Shown here piece after piece: positions 42,828 through 51,330 of a DNA stretch of 64,000 bases. The translations under genes and the position numbers were made by a program. Below the pieces are notes generated by a model. It had not been told where the DNA came from. It did no database searches and saw only the letters and a list, made by a program, of their open reading frames with translations. The stretch lies in NCBI RefSeq assembly GCF_001509405.1, contig NZ_CP011502.1:3348001-3412000 (forward strand), written 5' to 3'. Each line of letters opens with the position of its first letter. Within the stretch, counting starts at the first letter, position 1. Source of the stretch: Aeromicrobium erythreum (GTDB lineage Bacteria; Actinomycetota; Actinomycetes; Propionibacteriales; Nocardioidaceae).

Positions 42828-43763
42828 TCAGTGCCGCCTGCGGCGGGGCACGAGGTGCAGCGCGGTGACCACCACCGCGCCGACCGCGAGCCCGAGCAGG
42901 GCGGAGAAGAACGTGTTCGTCAGCCACGCCAGGACGGACCCGAGGCCGCCGGCGACCGCGTCGTGCACGGCCTCCTCGGCGTGGTGGACCAGGTCGTAGA
43001 GCGCGTGCCACCCGAGGTCGTCGGTGCCGACCAGCAGGATGTGCCCGCCGACCCACAGCATGGCCACGACACCCACGGCGGCCAGCGTGGCCAGAACCTT
43101 CGGCATCGCCTTCACGAGCCCCCGCCCGAGGGACTGTGCTGCCGACGACGACCGCTCGGTGAGGGCGAGACCGACGTCGTCCATCTTCACGATCAGCGCG
43201 ACCACGCCGTACACCAGCGCGGTGATGCCGACGCCGACGACGGCGAGGATGACCGCCCGCGACACGAACGGCTCGTCGGTGACCTCCTTGAGCGCGATGA
43301 CCATGATCTCCGCGGAGAGGATGAAGTCGGTGCGCACGGCGCTGCTCACGACGGCCTTCTCCTGGTCGGCGCCGCCGACGGAGCGCGGCTCCTCGGTCGT
43401 CGCGTGACCCGCCACCTTCTCCCAGAGCTTCTCGGCACCCTCGAAGCAGAGGTAGGCGCCGCCGAGCATGAGCAGCGGCGTGAGCAGCCACGGCACGAAC
43501 TGGCTGAGCAGCAGCAGCGCGGGAAGGATGATCGCGAGCTTGTTGACCAGCGAGCCCCGTGCGATGCGGCCGATGACCGACAGCTCACGCCTCGGGTCGA
43601 GGCCCTGCACGTAACGCGGTGTGACGGCGGCGTCGTCGACCACCACGCCCGCTGCCTTGGCGCTCGCCCGGCCTGCCGCGGCACCGACGTCGTCGACCGA
43701 CGCGGCCGCCAGGCGCGCGAGCGCGGCGACGTCGTCGAGGAGGGCGACCAGTCCGCCGGCCAT
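42828..43763 (-). CDS. DUF808 (YedI-like) membrane protein
   Basis: Protein of 311 aa matching the DUF808 family (E. coli YedI). The N-terminus MAGGLVALLDDVAALARLAA, the segment VDDAAVTPRYVQGLDPRREL and IGRIARGSLVNKLAIILP are characteristic, as is GGAYLCFEGAEKLWEK. The protein has about six hydrophobic helices and a basic C-terminus (RRRRH). Function unknown. Downstream (42796-42840) the sequence GCCGTTCAGTGCCG occurs twice, 24 bp apart, overlapping the stop codon. Confidence 0.88.
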   Translation of the reverse strand: MAGGLVALLDDVAALARLAAASVDDVGAAAGRASAKAAGVVVDDAAVTPRYVQGLDPRRELSVIGRIARGSLVNKLAIILPALLLLSQFVPWLLTPLLMLGGAYLCFEGAEKLWEKVAGHATTEEPRSVGGADQEKAVVSSAVRTDFILSAEIMVIALKEVTDEPFVSRAVILAVVGVGITALVYGVVALIVKMDDVGLALTERSSSAAQSLGRGLVKAMPKVLATLAAVGVVAMLWVGGHILLVGTDDLGWHALYDLVHHAEEAVHDAVAGGLGSVLAWLTNTFFSALLGLAVGAVVVTALHLVPRRRRH

Positions 43764-43817
43764 CAGAGGGCTCCCGCTGCAGTCATGGGGTCAAGGGTAG
43801 GCCCGCCGGGTCGGCGC

Positions 43818-43860
43818 GTCCTGACCGATCGTCGCCCCGCTGGGGAGGGGAGGTCAGGAC
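43818..43860. terminator. Hairpin at the 3' end of the CCA-adding enzyme gene
   Basis: GTCCTGACC (43818-43826) pairs with GGTCAGGAC (43852-43860) and encloses a smaller CCCC-GCT-GGGG hairpin. The outer arm overlaps the stop codon at 43854. A T-tract is absent, as often in high-GC genomes, so terminator function is likely but not certain. Confidence 0.55.
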
Positions 43861-45296
43861 CGGGCCGACCACCAGGCGCGCAGCGCCTCGGCGGCGAGGT
43901 CCTCGCCCAGCGGTCCGCGGTCGAGGCGCAGGTCGAGCAGGAACCGGTACGCCTCGCCGACCTCGCGGCCCGGGCCGATGCCGAGGAGCTGCTGGATCTG
44001 GTTGCCGTCGAGGTCGGGCCGGATGGCGTCGAGCTCCTCCTGCGCGGCCAGCTGCTCGATGCGGCGCTCGAGGTCGTCGTACGTGCGCTGCAGCCGCTGG
44101 GCCTTGCGCCGGTTGCGGGTGGTGCAGTCGGCGCGGGTGAGGATGTGCAGCCGCTCCAGCTGGTCGCCGGCGTCGCGGACGTAGCGGCGCACGGCGGCGT
44201 CGGTCCACTCCCCCGAGCCGTAGCCGTGGAAGCGCAGGTGCAGCTCCACGAGCAGGCCGACCTGCGCGATCTGCTCGTTGCTGAAGCGCAGCGCCTTCAT
44301 GCGCTTGCGCGTCATCTTGGCGCCCACCACGTCGTGGTGGTGGAACGTCACCGTGCCGTCGTCGAGGAAGCGACGCGTGCGCGGCTTGCCGATGTCGTGC
44401 ACCAGCGCGGCGAACCGGACGACGAAGTCGGGACGCTGCTCGAGCCGGTGCTCCAGCTCGACGGCCTGCTCCAGCACGGTCAGCGAGTGCTCGTAGACGT
44501 CCTTGTGGCGGTGGTGCTCGTCGGCGGTCAGTCGCAGTGCCGGCAGCTCGGGCAGCACGTGCTCGGCGAGGCCGGTGTCGACGAGCAGCCGCAGCCCGGC
44601 CACGGGCTCGCGCCCGCACACGAGCTTGACCAGCTCGTCACGCACCCGCTCGGCCGACACGATCTCGATCCGCTCGGCCATCGCGGTCATCGCCGCCGTC
44701 GTGGCCGCGTCGGCCTCGAAGCCGAGCTGCGCGACGAACCGGGCCGCCCGCATCATGCGCAGCGGGTCGTCGCTGAAGGACTGCTCGGGCGTCACCGGCG
44801 TGCGCAGCACCCCGGCGGCGAGGTCGCCGAGTCCACCGAACTCGTCGACGAACTCCGCCGACGGCAGCCGCAGCGCGAGGGCGTTGACCGTGAAGTCGCG
44901 GCGCGACAGGTCGCCCTGGAGCGTGTCGCCGAAGGCCACCTGCGGCTTGCGCGACGTCGGGTCGTAGGCGTCGGTGCGGTAGGTCGTGATCTCGATCTGG
45001 TCGTCGCCCTTGCGCAGGCCGAGCGTGCCGAACTCCCGGCCCACGTCCCACACGGCGTCCGCCCAGCCGGCGACGAGACGCTCGACGTCGTCGGGTCGGG
45101 CCGACGTCGTCAGGTCGAGGTCGCTGACCCGACGTCCGAGCAGCGCGTCGCGCACCGGTCCGCCCACGAGCGCCAGCTCGTGACCCGCTGTCGCGAACAG
45201 ACCGCCCAGCTCGGCGAGCACGGGGTGGTCGCGCAGCACCGCGTCGGCGGCGGCGCGCACGGCGGAGGCGTCGTAGGACGAGGAGGGGGCGGACAC
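43854..45296 (-). CDS. pcnA: CCA tRNA nucleotidyltransferase
   Basis: Protein of 480 aa that adds or repairs the 3'-CCA of tRNAs. The class II nucleotidyltransferase signature is LALVGGPVRDALLGRRVSDLDLTTSA (about residues 41-66), with the DLD carboxylates, then the RRDFTVNALAL motif near 133 and the FSDDPLRMMRAARFVAQLGF motif near 172-191. A C-terminal HD-like domain is seen in ALVHDIGKPRTRR (near 290). Start GTG at 45296. The divergent neighbour DUF6049-murJ pair is a typical context for this gene in actinobacteria. Symbol follows common annotation; cca would be equally suitable. Confidence 0.93.
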   Translation of the reverse strand: MSAPSSSYDASAVRAAADAVLRDHPVLAELGGLFATAGHELALVGGPVRDALLGRRVSDLDLTTSARPDDVERLVAGWADAVWDVGREFGTLGLRKGDDQIEITTYRTDAYDPTSRKPQVAFGDTLQGDLSRRDFTVNALALRLPSAEFVDEFGGLGDLAAGVLRTPVTPEQSFSDDPLRMMRAARFVAQLGFEADAATTAAMTAMAERIEIVSAERVRDELVKLVCGREPVAGLRLLVDTGLAEHVLPELPALRLTADEHHRHKDVYEHSLTVLEQAVELEHRLEQRPDFVVRFAALVHDIGKPRTRRFLDDGTVTFHHHDVVGAKMTRKRMKALRFSNEQIAQVGLLVELHLRFHGYGSGEWTDAAVRRYVRDAGDQLERLHILTRADCTTRNRRKAQRLQRTYDDLERRIEQLAAQEELDAIRPDLDGNQIQQLLGIGPGREVGEAYRFLLDLRLDRGPLGEDLAAEALRAWWSARS

Positions 45297-45412
45297 GGGC
45301 CCCGAGTGTAGTGCGCCGCACCCGCGCGGCCCGGGGCCGTGCTGCGACGACCGCAGCGCGCGCGGTCGAGGTGGCCGGACCGGTGGGGCCCGACCACTAC
45401 GATGGGCGGGTG

Positions 45413-47503
45413 ATGAACCCGGCCCGACGTGTGCGTCCGGGCCCGGGAGCTCTGGTGCGCCTGGTCGCGTGCGCCCTTGCGATGCTGCTCGGCGGCTCGT
45501 TGACGGTCGCCGTCGCCGCGCCCGCCCAGGCCGCCGTCGACCCTGACGTGGCCGTGCGGATCACCGGCGTGAGCCCCACGGAGCTGCGCGACGGCGCCAC
45601 CGTCACGCTCACCGGCACGATCACCAACCGCGGCAAGGAGCGCTGGACGAAGGCGCAGGCCTACCTCGTGATCGCGCGGACGCCGTTCACCACGCGCCAG
45701 CAGGTGAGCGACGCGGTCGAGAGCCAGGCCAGCTACACGGGCGAGCGCGTCGTCGAGCTCGACTCGATCGACGAGGTCGGCACCCTCGCCCCCGGCAGCA
45801 CCCGACCGTTCCGCGTGCGGGTGCCCTACGCGCAGCTGCGCGTCTCCGACGCCGAGGGCGTCTACCCGGTGGGCGTCCAGGTGCTCGCGACGGCCGAGGA
45901 CGGCACGCGCGACAACGCCGCGATCGCCCGCGCCACCACCTTCCTGCCGCGCCTCGACCGCGACTCGACGCGCGTGCCGGGCGGCCTGGTGTGGCCGTTC
46001 GTGCTGCCCGACCGCCTCGGCCCGTCCGGCACGTGGATGGACGCCCCCGGTCTGGCCGAGCGCGTCGCGCCGGGCGGCCAGCTCCGCAACCTGCTCGACC
46101 AGGCCCTCTCCGCGCCCTCGGGCGGCACGTCGCTCGTGCTCGACCCCGCCCTGCTGGTGGCCGTCGACGACCTGGCCGAGGGTCGGCGCCTGCCGCGCGA
46201 CGTGCGTCTCGACGACGCTCAGCGGGAGGCCGCGCGCACGTTCGTCGAGGACCTCACCGGCCTGTCGCGACGGGTCGCCACGTGGACGCTCGGCTACGCC
46301 CGGCCCGACTGGCTGGCGCTCAGCCGCTCCGACGCCCACGACCGGCTGATGGGCACCATCGAGCGGGCGACGTCGTCGGCCCTCGCGCAGTTCCAGGTGT
46401 CGGGTCGCCGCGTCACGTGGCCGACGCGAGGGGGCACGACGGCGGAGCTGATCGACCAGGTGCGCGGCAGCGGCGACCGACCCGTCATCGTCACCCGCGA
46501 CGCCGTGCCCGACTGGGAGCCGCGGCTCGGCTCCGTCGTCACCCTCCGGTCCGAGAGCGGGCCGGTACCGCTCTTCGTCGACGCCGGGCTCGACGTCGGG
46601 GTGCCCGGCGGCGCGACGGTGGCGACGCTGCGCCAGCGGCTGCTCAGCGAGGCTGCGCTGGCGTCGCTCGAGCGCAGCGGCGACGCGGAGTCCAAGGCGG
46701 ACGCGTTCGTGCTCGTCGACCCGCGCTGGAACCCCGGCGACACCGACGACGACGCCTTCGCGGGCGCCTTCGACCCCGACTTCGTCTCGCCGGAGGACCT
46801 CGAGGACCTCATGACGACCCGTCGTGCCGCGTACGGAGGCGACGTCGCGAGCACCGCGGAGGCGCGGCCGCTCTCGCAGGCGCAGGTGACGGCCGTCGAG
46901 CAGCTGGCGCGCGAGGGTGGCGTGCTGGCGGGCCTCGCCGTCGAGGGCGACGACCTCGCCGCCCGCACCGACCGCACCTCGGCGGGTCTGCTGTCGACCG
47001 CCTGGCGCTCGGACCGAGCCGAGGGCCTGCGCGCAGCCACGGGCGCGCTCGGTCGGGTGCGCTCGGAGCTGGGCCGGCTCGCCGTCGAGGGTCCGCCCGC
47101 CATCACGCTCTCCAGCGCCGAGGGGAGCTTCCCGCTCACGGTCAGCAACGACACCGACACCGCCGTACGGGTCGGCGTGCGCATCAGCGCGAGCAACCCC
47201 GCGCTGCGCATCCCCGACGTCGCCCCGGTGCAGGTGGAGGCCGGCGAGCGACGCACGGTCACGGTGCAGGTCGACGTCGGCGACCAGACCTCGTCGACGT
47301 TGACGGCGCAGCTGATCTCGCCCGACGGGACCGCGGTGGGCCGCGCCGACTCCTTCAACGTGCGGTCGAGCCGGGTGGGCGTGGCCCTGTGGGCGCTGAT
47401 GGGCGCCGCGGGGCTGTTCGTCCTGTTCGCGCTCGGCCGACGCTTCCTGCGTGGCCGACGGGCCGCCGCCACGACCCCCGAGGAGACCCCGACCGATGGC
47501 TGA
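45413..47503 (+). CDS. DUF6049-like secreted membrane-anchored protein
   Basis: Protein of 696 aa. A signal peptide (about residues 1-41, cleavage after AQA) is followed by a large extracellular part and one C-terminal transmembrane helix (VALWALMGAAGLFVLFALG, about 655-673) with a basic tail. Immunoglobulin-like strands are visible at both ends of the ectodomain (TGTITNRGKERW near 70; FPLTVSNDTDTAVRVGVRIS near 565). The middle is deacetylase-like in fold pattern, without recognisable catalytic residues. The family is found next to murJ in actinobacteria and presumably serves the cell wall. TACGAT eight to nine bases upstream suggests a leaderless mRNA; a GTG at 45410 is an equal start candidate. 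Overlaps murJ by 8 bp. Confidence 0.82.
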   Translation: MNPARRVRPGPGALVRLVACALAMLLGGSLTVAVAAPAQAAVDPDVAVRITGVSPTELRDGATVTLTGTITNRGKERWTKAQAYLVIARTPFTTRQQVSDAVESQASYTGERVVELDSIDEVGTLAPGSTRPFRVRVPYAQLRVSDAEGVYPVGVQVLATAEDGTRDNAAIARATTFLPRLDRDSTRVPGGLVWPFVLPDRLGPSGTWMDAPGLAERVAPGGQLRNLLDQALSAPSGGTSLVLDPALLVAVDDLAEGRRLPRDVRLDDAQREAARTFVEDLTGLSRRVATWTLGYARPDWLALSRSDAHDRLMGTIERATSSALAQFQVSGRRVTWPTRGGTTAELIDQVRGSGDRPVIVTRDAVPDWEPRLGSVVTLRSESGPVPLFVDAGLDVGVPGGATVATLRQRLLSEAALASLERSGDAESKADAFVLVDPRWNPGDTDDDAFAGAFDPDFVSPEDLEDLMTTRRAAYGGDVASTAEARPLSQAQVTAVEQLAREGGVLAGLAVEGDDLAARTDRTSAGLLSTAWRSDRAEGLRAATGALGRVRSELGRLAVEGPPAITLSSAEGSFPLTVSNDTDTAVRVGVRISASNPALRIPDVAPVQVEAGERRTVTVQVDVGDQTSSTLTAQLISPDGTAVGRADSFNVRSSRVGVALWALMGAAGLFVLFALGRRFLRGRRAAATTPEETPTDG

Positions 47504-49133
47504 GCGCAACGTCGCCCGCGCGAGTGCCGGCATGGCGATCGGCACGGTCGTGTCGAGGGTCACGGGCTTCGGCCGCCTGCTCATGCTCGCGGCGACCATC
47601 GGCACCGCGCTGAACGCCGACCTCTTCAACAACGCCAACACGGTGCCGAACGCGCTCTACATCCTGGTGGCCGGGGGCGTGTTCAACGTCGTGCTCGTGC
47701 CCCAGCTCGTCCGGGCGATGCGCAACGACGCCGACGGTGGCGACGCGTACGCCAACCGCGTCATCACGCTCGGACTGCTGGTCCTGGGTGTCGCGGCAGT
47801 GGCCCTCACCCTCCTCGTGCCCCTGATCATGCACGTGGTGTTCGACGGGGAGCTGTTCTCCGCCCGGAACGAGGCGCAGCGCGAGTCGGCGCAGCTGCTG
47901 ATGTACCTGTGCATGCCGCAGGTGTTCTTCTACGGCGCCTTCGTGCTCGTCGGGCAGGTGCTCAACGCTCGGCAGAAGTTCGGGCCGATGATGTGGGCGC
48001 CCATCGTCAACAACCTGGTGGCCATCGGCTCCCTCGCCGTGTACCTGGTGCTCTACGGCGCCTCCAGCGGCACGGGGGGATTCTCCACCGGGCAGGCGCT
48101 GCTGCTCGGCGGCGGCGCGACCCTCGGCATCGCCGTGCAGACACTGGTGCTCGTGCCGTTCCTGCGGCAGGCCGGCTTCCGGTACGCGCCACGCTTCGAC
48201 TTCCGCGGCGTGGGCCTCGGCCACACGCTGCGCCTCGGCGCCTGGACGCTCGGCTTCATCGCCGCCAACCAGGTCGCGTTCATCGTCATCCAGCGGCTCG
48301 GTGTGGCGGGCACGCTCGCCGGAGAGCGCGAGGGGACCGCGGCCACCGGTTCGGCCGTCTACGAGATCGGTTTCCTGGTGAGCCAGATGCCGCACGGCGT
48401 CATCACCGTGTCGCTGGCGACCGCCATCATCCCCACCCTCTCGGCCCTGGCCTCGGAGCGCCGCTACGACCGCATGGCGCTGGAGCTGCAGCGCACGCTG
48501 CGGGTCACGCTCGCCATCATCGCGCCGCTCGCCGCCGCCGTCGGGTGTCTCGGCTGGTCGGCGGCCGGCGTGCTCGGCTTCGTGTCGACGCTGCGCCCGA
48601 ACGCCGACGCCATCGGCCTCGCCGTCGCCGCGTTCGCGCCGGCCATGGTCGCCTTCACGATCCACTACCTCGTGCTGCGCGGCTTCTACGCCGACGAGGA
48701 CACCCGGACGCCGTTCTTCGTCCAGGTGGTCGTCGCCGCGACCAACATCGTCGCGGCCCTCGTCCTCACCCACGACGTGGAGCCGCGGCACGTGGCACCG
48801 ATGCTCGCGCTGTCGTTCGGCATCGCCTACGCCGTCGGCGCGACCGTCTCGGCGACGTTGCTGTCACGCCGGCTCGGCGGCCTGGTCGACCGCGAGACGC
48901 GCGTCTTCGCGGTCCGGCTGCTGATCTCGCTGGCCCTGGCCGTCGGCACGATGCTCGGCTCCGTGGCCGCCCTCGACGCCGTGGGGCTCGACCGCGGCGA
49001 GCCCGTCGGTGCACTCGTGACGCTCGTCGTGGCCGGTGGTCTCGGTGCCGCGGCCTACCTGGTGGGCACGCGCCTGACCCGCATGCAGGAGCTCACGCAC
49101 CTTGTCCGCTCGCTGCGCGGCCGCGGCGCCTGA
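47496..49133 (+). CDS. murJ: Lipid II flippase MurJ (MviN)
   Basis: Integral membrane protein of 545 aa with about fourteen helices, which moves lipid II to the outer face of the membrane for peptidoglycan synthesis. The N-terminus ASAGMAIGTVVSRVTGFGRL, the conserved NTVPNALYILVAGGVFNVVLVP, and VYEIGFLVSQMPHGVITVSL are typical of MviN. MurJ's essential Arg residues appear in VSRVTGFGRLL. It lacks the extra kinase-like domains of the mycobacterial MviN. Start ATG at 47496 overlaps the upstream gene by 8 bp, so translation is coupled. A hairpin at 49156 follows. Confidence 0.93.
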   Translation: MAERNVARASAGMAIGTVVSRVTGFGRLLMLAATIGTALNADLFNNANTVPNALYILVAGGVFNVVLVPQLVRAMRNDADGGDAYANRVITLGLLVLGVAAVALTLLVPLIMHVVFDGELFSARNEAQRESAQLLMYLCMPQVFFYGAFVLVGQVLNARQKFGPMMWAPIVNNLVAIGSLAVYLVLYGASSGTGGFSTGQALLLGGGATLGIAVQTLVLVPFLRQAGFRYAPRFDFRGVGLGHTLRLGAWTLGFIAANQVAFIVIQRLGVAGTLAGEREGTAATGSAVYEIGFLVSQMPHGVITVSLATAIIPTLSALASERRYDRMALELQRTLRVTLAIIAPLAAAVGCLGWSAAGVLGFVSTLRPNADAIGLAVAAFAPAMVAFTIHYLVLRGFYADEDTRTPFFVQVVVAATNIVAALVLTHDVEPRHVAPMLALSFGIAYAVGATVSATLLSRRLGGLVDRETRVFAVRLLISLALAVGTMLGSVAALDAVGLDRGEPVGALVTLVVAGGLGAAAYLVGTRLTRMQELTHLVRSLRGRGA

Positions 49134-49155
49134 CGGGCCAGGACCTCAGGAGCAC

Positions 49156-49174
49156 GGCCGGCTAGAGGCCGGCC
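49156..49174. terminator. Hairpin between convergent murJ and siderophore-protein genes
   Basis: GGCCGGC (49156-49162) and its complement (49168-49174) form a 7-bp GC stem with a 5-base loop. It overlaps the stop codon of the minus-strand gene (49162-49164) and is followed by CTT. It probably terminates both transcripts. Confidence 0.5.
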
Positions 49175-50082
49175 TTCTCGTAGATCTCCTCGATGGCGTC
49201 GAGGTAGGCACCCTGGTCGGTCTCGGCCAGCTCGAGGTAGGCCTGGCGGGCCTTCTCGCCGACCTCCGCCGCGACCTCCTCGTAGCGGGCGTTCCACTTC
49301 TCGGCCTCGATCTGCCAGTAGCCGCAGGTGTAGAAGTCCGTCTGCGGCCAGTCGAGCGTGCGTCGCAGGAGCTTGCGGGCCGCGCGGCTGGCTCGCGCCT
49401 CGCCGGCCAGCCACACGTACCGACTGAGCGGCACGTCGTCGGTCGCCTCGCCGGCGGCGGGCAGACCACGCTCGGTCACGGCCGACTCGAGCGCGCCGCA
49501 GATGTCGGTCTCGCGCTCGACGACGACCCAGCGCACGTCGACGTCGGCCGGGCTCGGCAGGGCGATGCGGTCGCCGTCGTCGGTGAGGACCACGACCGCC
49601 TCGACCCGCTGGCCGGGGCGCAGGTCGCGCAGGATGCGGGCGAGCGCGGGGAGCCCGGTGACGTCGGCCACGAGGAGCTGCCAGGCGGTGTCGGCCGGCG
49701 CGGCGTACAGGCCGTGCGGCACCATCATCCCGACCTCGTCGCCCGGCACGCAGCGCCTGACCCAGTCGGCACCGACGCCGTGGTCGTGCACCGCGATGTC
49801 GATGTCGACCTCGGGCACGCCGTCGACGACCCGGTGGTCGGAGATCGTGTAGACGCGGGCGGCGGGCTCGACGGCGCCCTCGGGCACCCGCATGACCCAG
49901 TTCTCGTCGTAGGTGGGGATCGCGAGCTCGGCCCCCTCCGGGGCGATCATCAGCCGCACGTACTCGTCGGGCACGCCGGTGGAGGTGAAGTCCTCCGGCC
50001 GCAGCGTGACCGTGACGAGGTGCGCGGACAGCCGCACCTTCCGCACGACGGTGGCCCGGCAGACCGGTGGGACCTCGCTCAT
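49162..50082 (-). CDS. Siderophore-interacting protein (SIP-type ferric reductase)
   Basis: FAD-binding protein of 306 aa of the ViuB/SIP family, which reduces ferric siderophores in the cytoplasm to free the iron. The FAD-binding domain includes ARVYTISDHR (Arg-x-Tyr-[ST] motif near residue 95) and VHDHGVGADWVRRCVPGDEV; the C-terminal part has LLVADVTGLPALARIL, then the WLAGEA motif and YWQIEAEKWN at about 262-271, with a Lys in the usual SIP position. The ATG follows GAGGAG. A perfect DtxR/IdeR-type box 44 bases upstream indicates iron repression. No siderophore biosynthesis or uptake genes lie nearby. Confidence 0.9.
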   Translation of the reverse strand: MSEVPPVCRATVVRKVRLSAHLVTVTLRPEDFTSTGVPDEYVRLMIAPEGAELAIPTYDENWVMRVPEGAVEPAARVYTISDHRVVDGVPEVDIDIAVHDHGVGADWVRRCVPGDEVGMMVPHGLYAAPADTAWQLLVADVTGLPALARILRDLRPGQRVEAVVVLTDDGDRIALPSPADVDVRWVVVERETDICGALESAVTERGLPAAGEATDDVPLSRYVWLAGEARASRAARKLLRRTLDWPQTDFYTCGYWQIEAEKWNARYEEVAAEVGEKARQAYLELAETDQGAYLDAIEEIYEKAGL

Positions 50083-50125
50083 GGTTCTCCTCCCCGGGCG
50101 GGACGACGACGGTATGTGGCGATGC

Positions 50126-50139
50126 TTAGGCTAGCCTAA
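50126..50139. promoter_or_regulatory. DtxR/IdeR iron box
   Basis: TTAGGCTAGCCTAA is a perfect 14-base palindrome that matches the core of the actinobacterial iron box. It lies 44 bases before the siderophore-interacting-protein start and 43 bases before the FemAB-like gene on the other strand. Iron-loaded DtxR/IdeR should bind it and repress the minus-strand gene; an effect on the plus-strand gene is possible. Confidence 0.88.
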
Positions 50140-50181
50140 CTGACCCTGCTCCCCGGACGTCGCGCTGGTAGTTTCGACCGG

Positions 50182-51330
50182 GTGAGCCCCTCCCCCGTGA
50201 CCGTCCGCACGATCACCCGCGAGGAGCACCTCGACTTCGTCGCCGGCCGACCCTCCGTCTCCTTCCTGCAGACGCCCGCGTGGGCGCAGGTCAAGGCCGA
50301 GTGGGGGTCGGAGTCGGTCGGCTGGATCGACGCGTCCGGCCAGGTCGTGGGTGCCGCGCTGGTCCTCTACCGCCAGGTGCCGAAGGTCAGGCGCTACCTG
50401 GCCTACCTGCCGGAGGGGCCCGTGCTGCCGTGGGTCGACGCAGGTGCCGACCTGGGCGCCTGGCTGGAGCCGCTGGCCGCGCACCTGAAGGCGAAGAAGG
50501 CGTTCGGCATCCGGATGGGACCGCCGGTCGTGACCCGCCGCTGGCACGCCGCCACCGTGAAGGCCGCCGTGGCCGACCCCGCACTCGGCACGCTCGGCGA
50601 GGTGCCGGCCGACGTGAACGACGCGGCGGCGCTCGCCGTCGCCGACCGGCTCCAGGACCTCGGCTGGCGCCGGCTCGCCACCGAGGGCGGGTTCAGCGCG
50701 GGCCAGCCGCAGTACAACTTCTGGCTGCCCCTGGCCGACGCCGACGGCACGCCCCGCACCGAGGAGCAGGTGCTGGCCGGCATGAACCAGCTGTGGCGGC
50801 GCAACATCCGCAAGGCTGCGAAGGCGGGCGTCGACGTGACGCTCGGCGGCCGCGACGACCTGGAGGCGTTCCACCGCGTGTACGTCGAGACGGCCGAGCG
50901 CGACCACTTCACGCCGCGTCCGCTGTCGTACTTCCTGACCATGTGGGACGCGCTGACGGGCGAGGACCCCGACCGCATGCGCCTGTACCTCGCGCACCAC
51001 GAGGGCGACCTCGTCGCGGCGACCACGCTCGTGCGCGTGGGCACGCACGCCTGGTACTCCTACGGCGCGTCGACGTCGGCGAAGCGCGAGGTGCGCGGGT
51101 CCAACGCCGTCCAGTGGCAGATGATGCGCGACGCGCTCGCCGCGGGCGCCACGGTCTACGACCTGCGCGGCATCACCGACACGCTCGACCCGGACGACCC
51201 GCACGTGGGCCTCATCCAGTTCAAGGTGGGCACCGGGGGCGAGGCGGTCGAGTACCTCGGCGAGTGGGACCTCCCCCTCAACCGCCCCCTGTACGCCGCC
51301 TTCACGGCATATATGAGGAGACGAGGATGA
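50182..51330 (+). CDS. FemAB-family peptidyltransferase (peptidoglycan branch)
   Basis: Protein of 382 aa with two GNAT-like halves of the FemABX type, which add amino acids from aminoacyl-tRNA to lipid II peptides. Seen: FLQTPAWAQVKAEWG near residue 30, LPEGPVLPW near 74, the central MNQLWRRNIRKAAKAGVDV (near 203-221, FemABX 'RxxIRKA' pattern), and the late WYSYGASTSAKREVRGSNAVQWQMM and YDLRGITD segments that are conserved in the family. GTG start at 50182 with TAGTTT (-10-like) ten bases upstream, suggesting a leaderless mRNA. Overlaps the racemase-like gene by four bases. An iron box lies between it and the neighbour on the minus strand. Confidence 0.85.
   Translation: MSPSPVTVRTITREEHLDFVAGRPSVSFLQTPAWAQVKAEWGSESVGWIDASGQVVGAALVLYRQVPKVRRYLAYLPEGPVLPWVDAGADLGAWLEPLAAHLKAKKAFGIRMGPPVVTRRWHAATVKAAVADPALGTLGEVPADVNDAAALAVADRLQDLGWRRLATEGGFSAGQPQYNFWLPLADADGTPRTEEQVLAGMNQLWRRNIRKAAKAGVDVTLGGRDDLEAFHRVYVETAERDHFTPRPLSYFLTMWDALTGEDPDRMRLYLAHHEGDLVAATTLVRVGTHAWYSYGASTSAKREVRGSNAVQWQMMRDALAAGATVYDLRGITDTLDPDDPHVGLIQFKVGTGGEAVEYLGEWDLPLNRPLYAAFTAYMRRRG

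Noticed and set aside
45110-47641. An 843-codon minus-strand frame
   Set aside because: Antisense to the DUF6049-murJ genes; composition is Arg/Val/Gly-rich with no domain.
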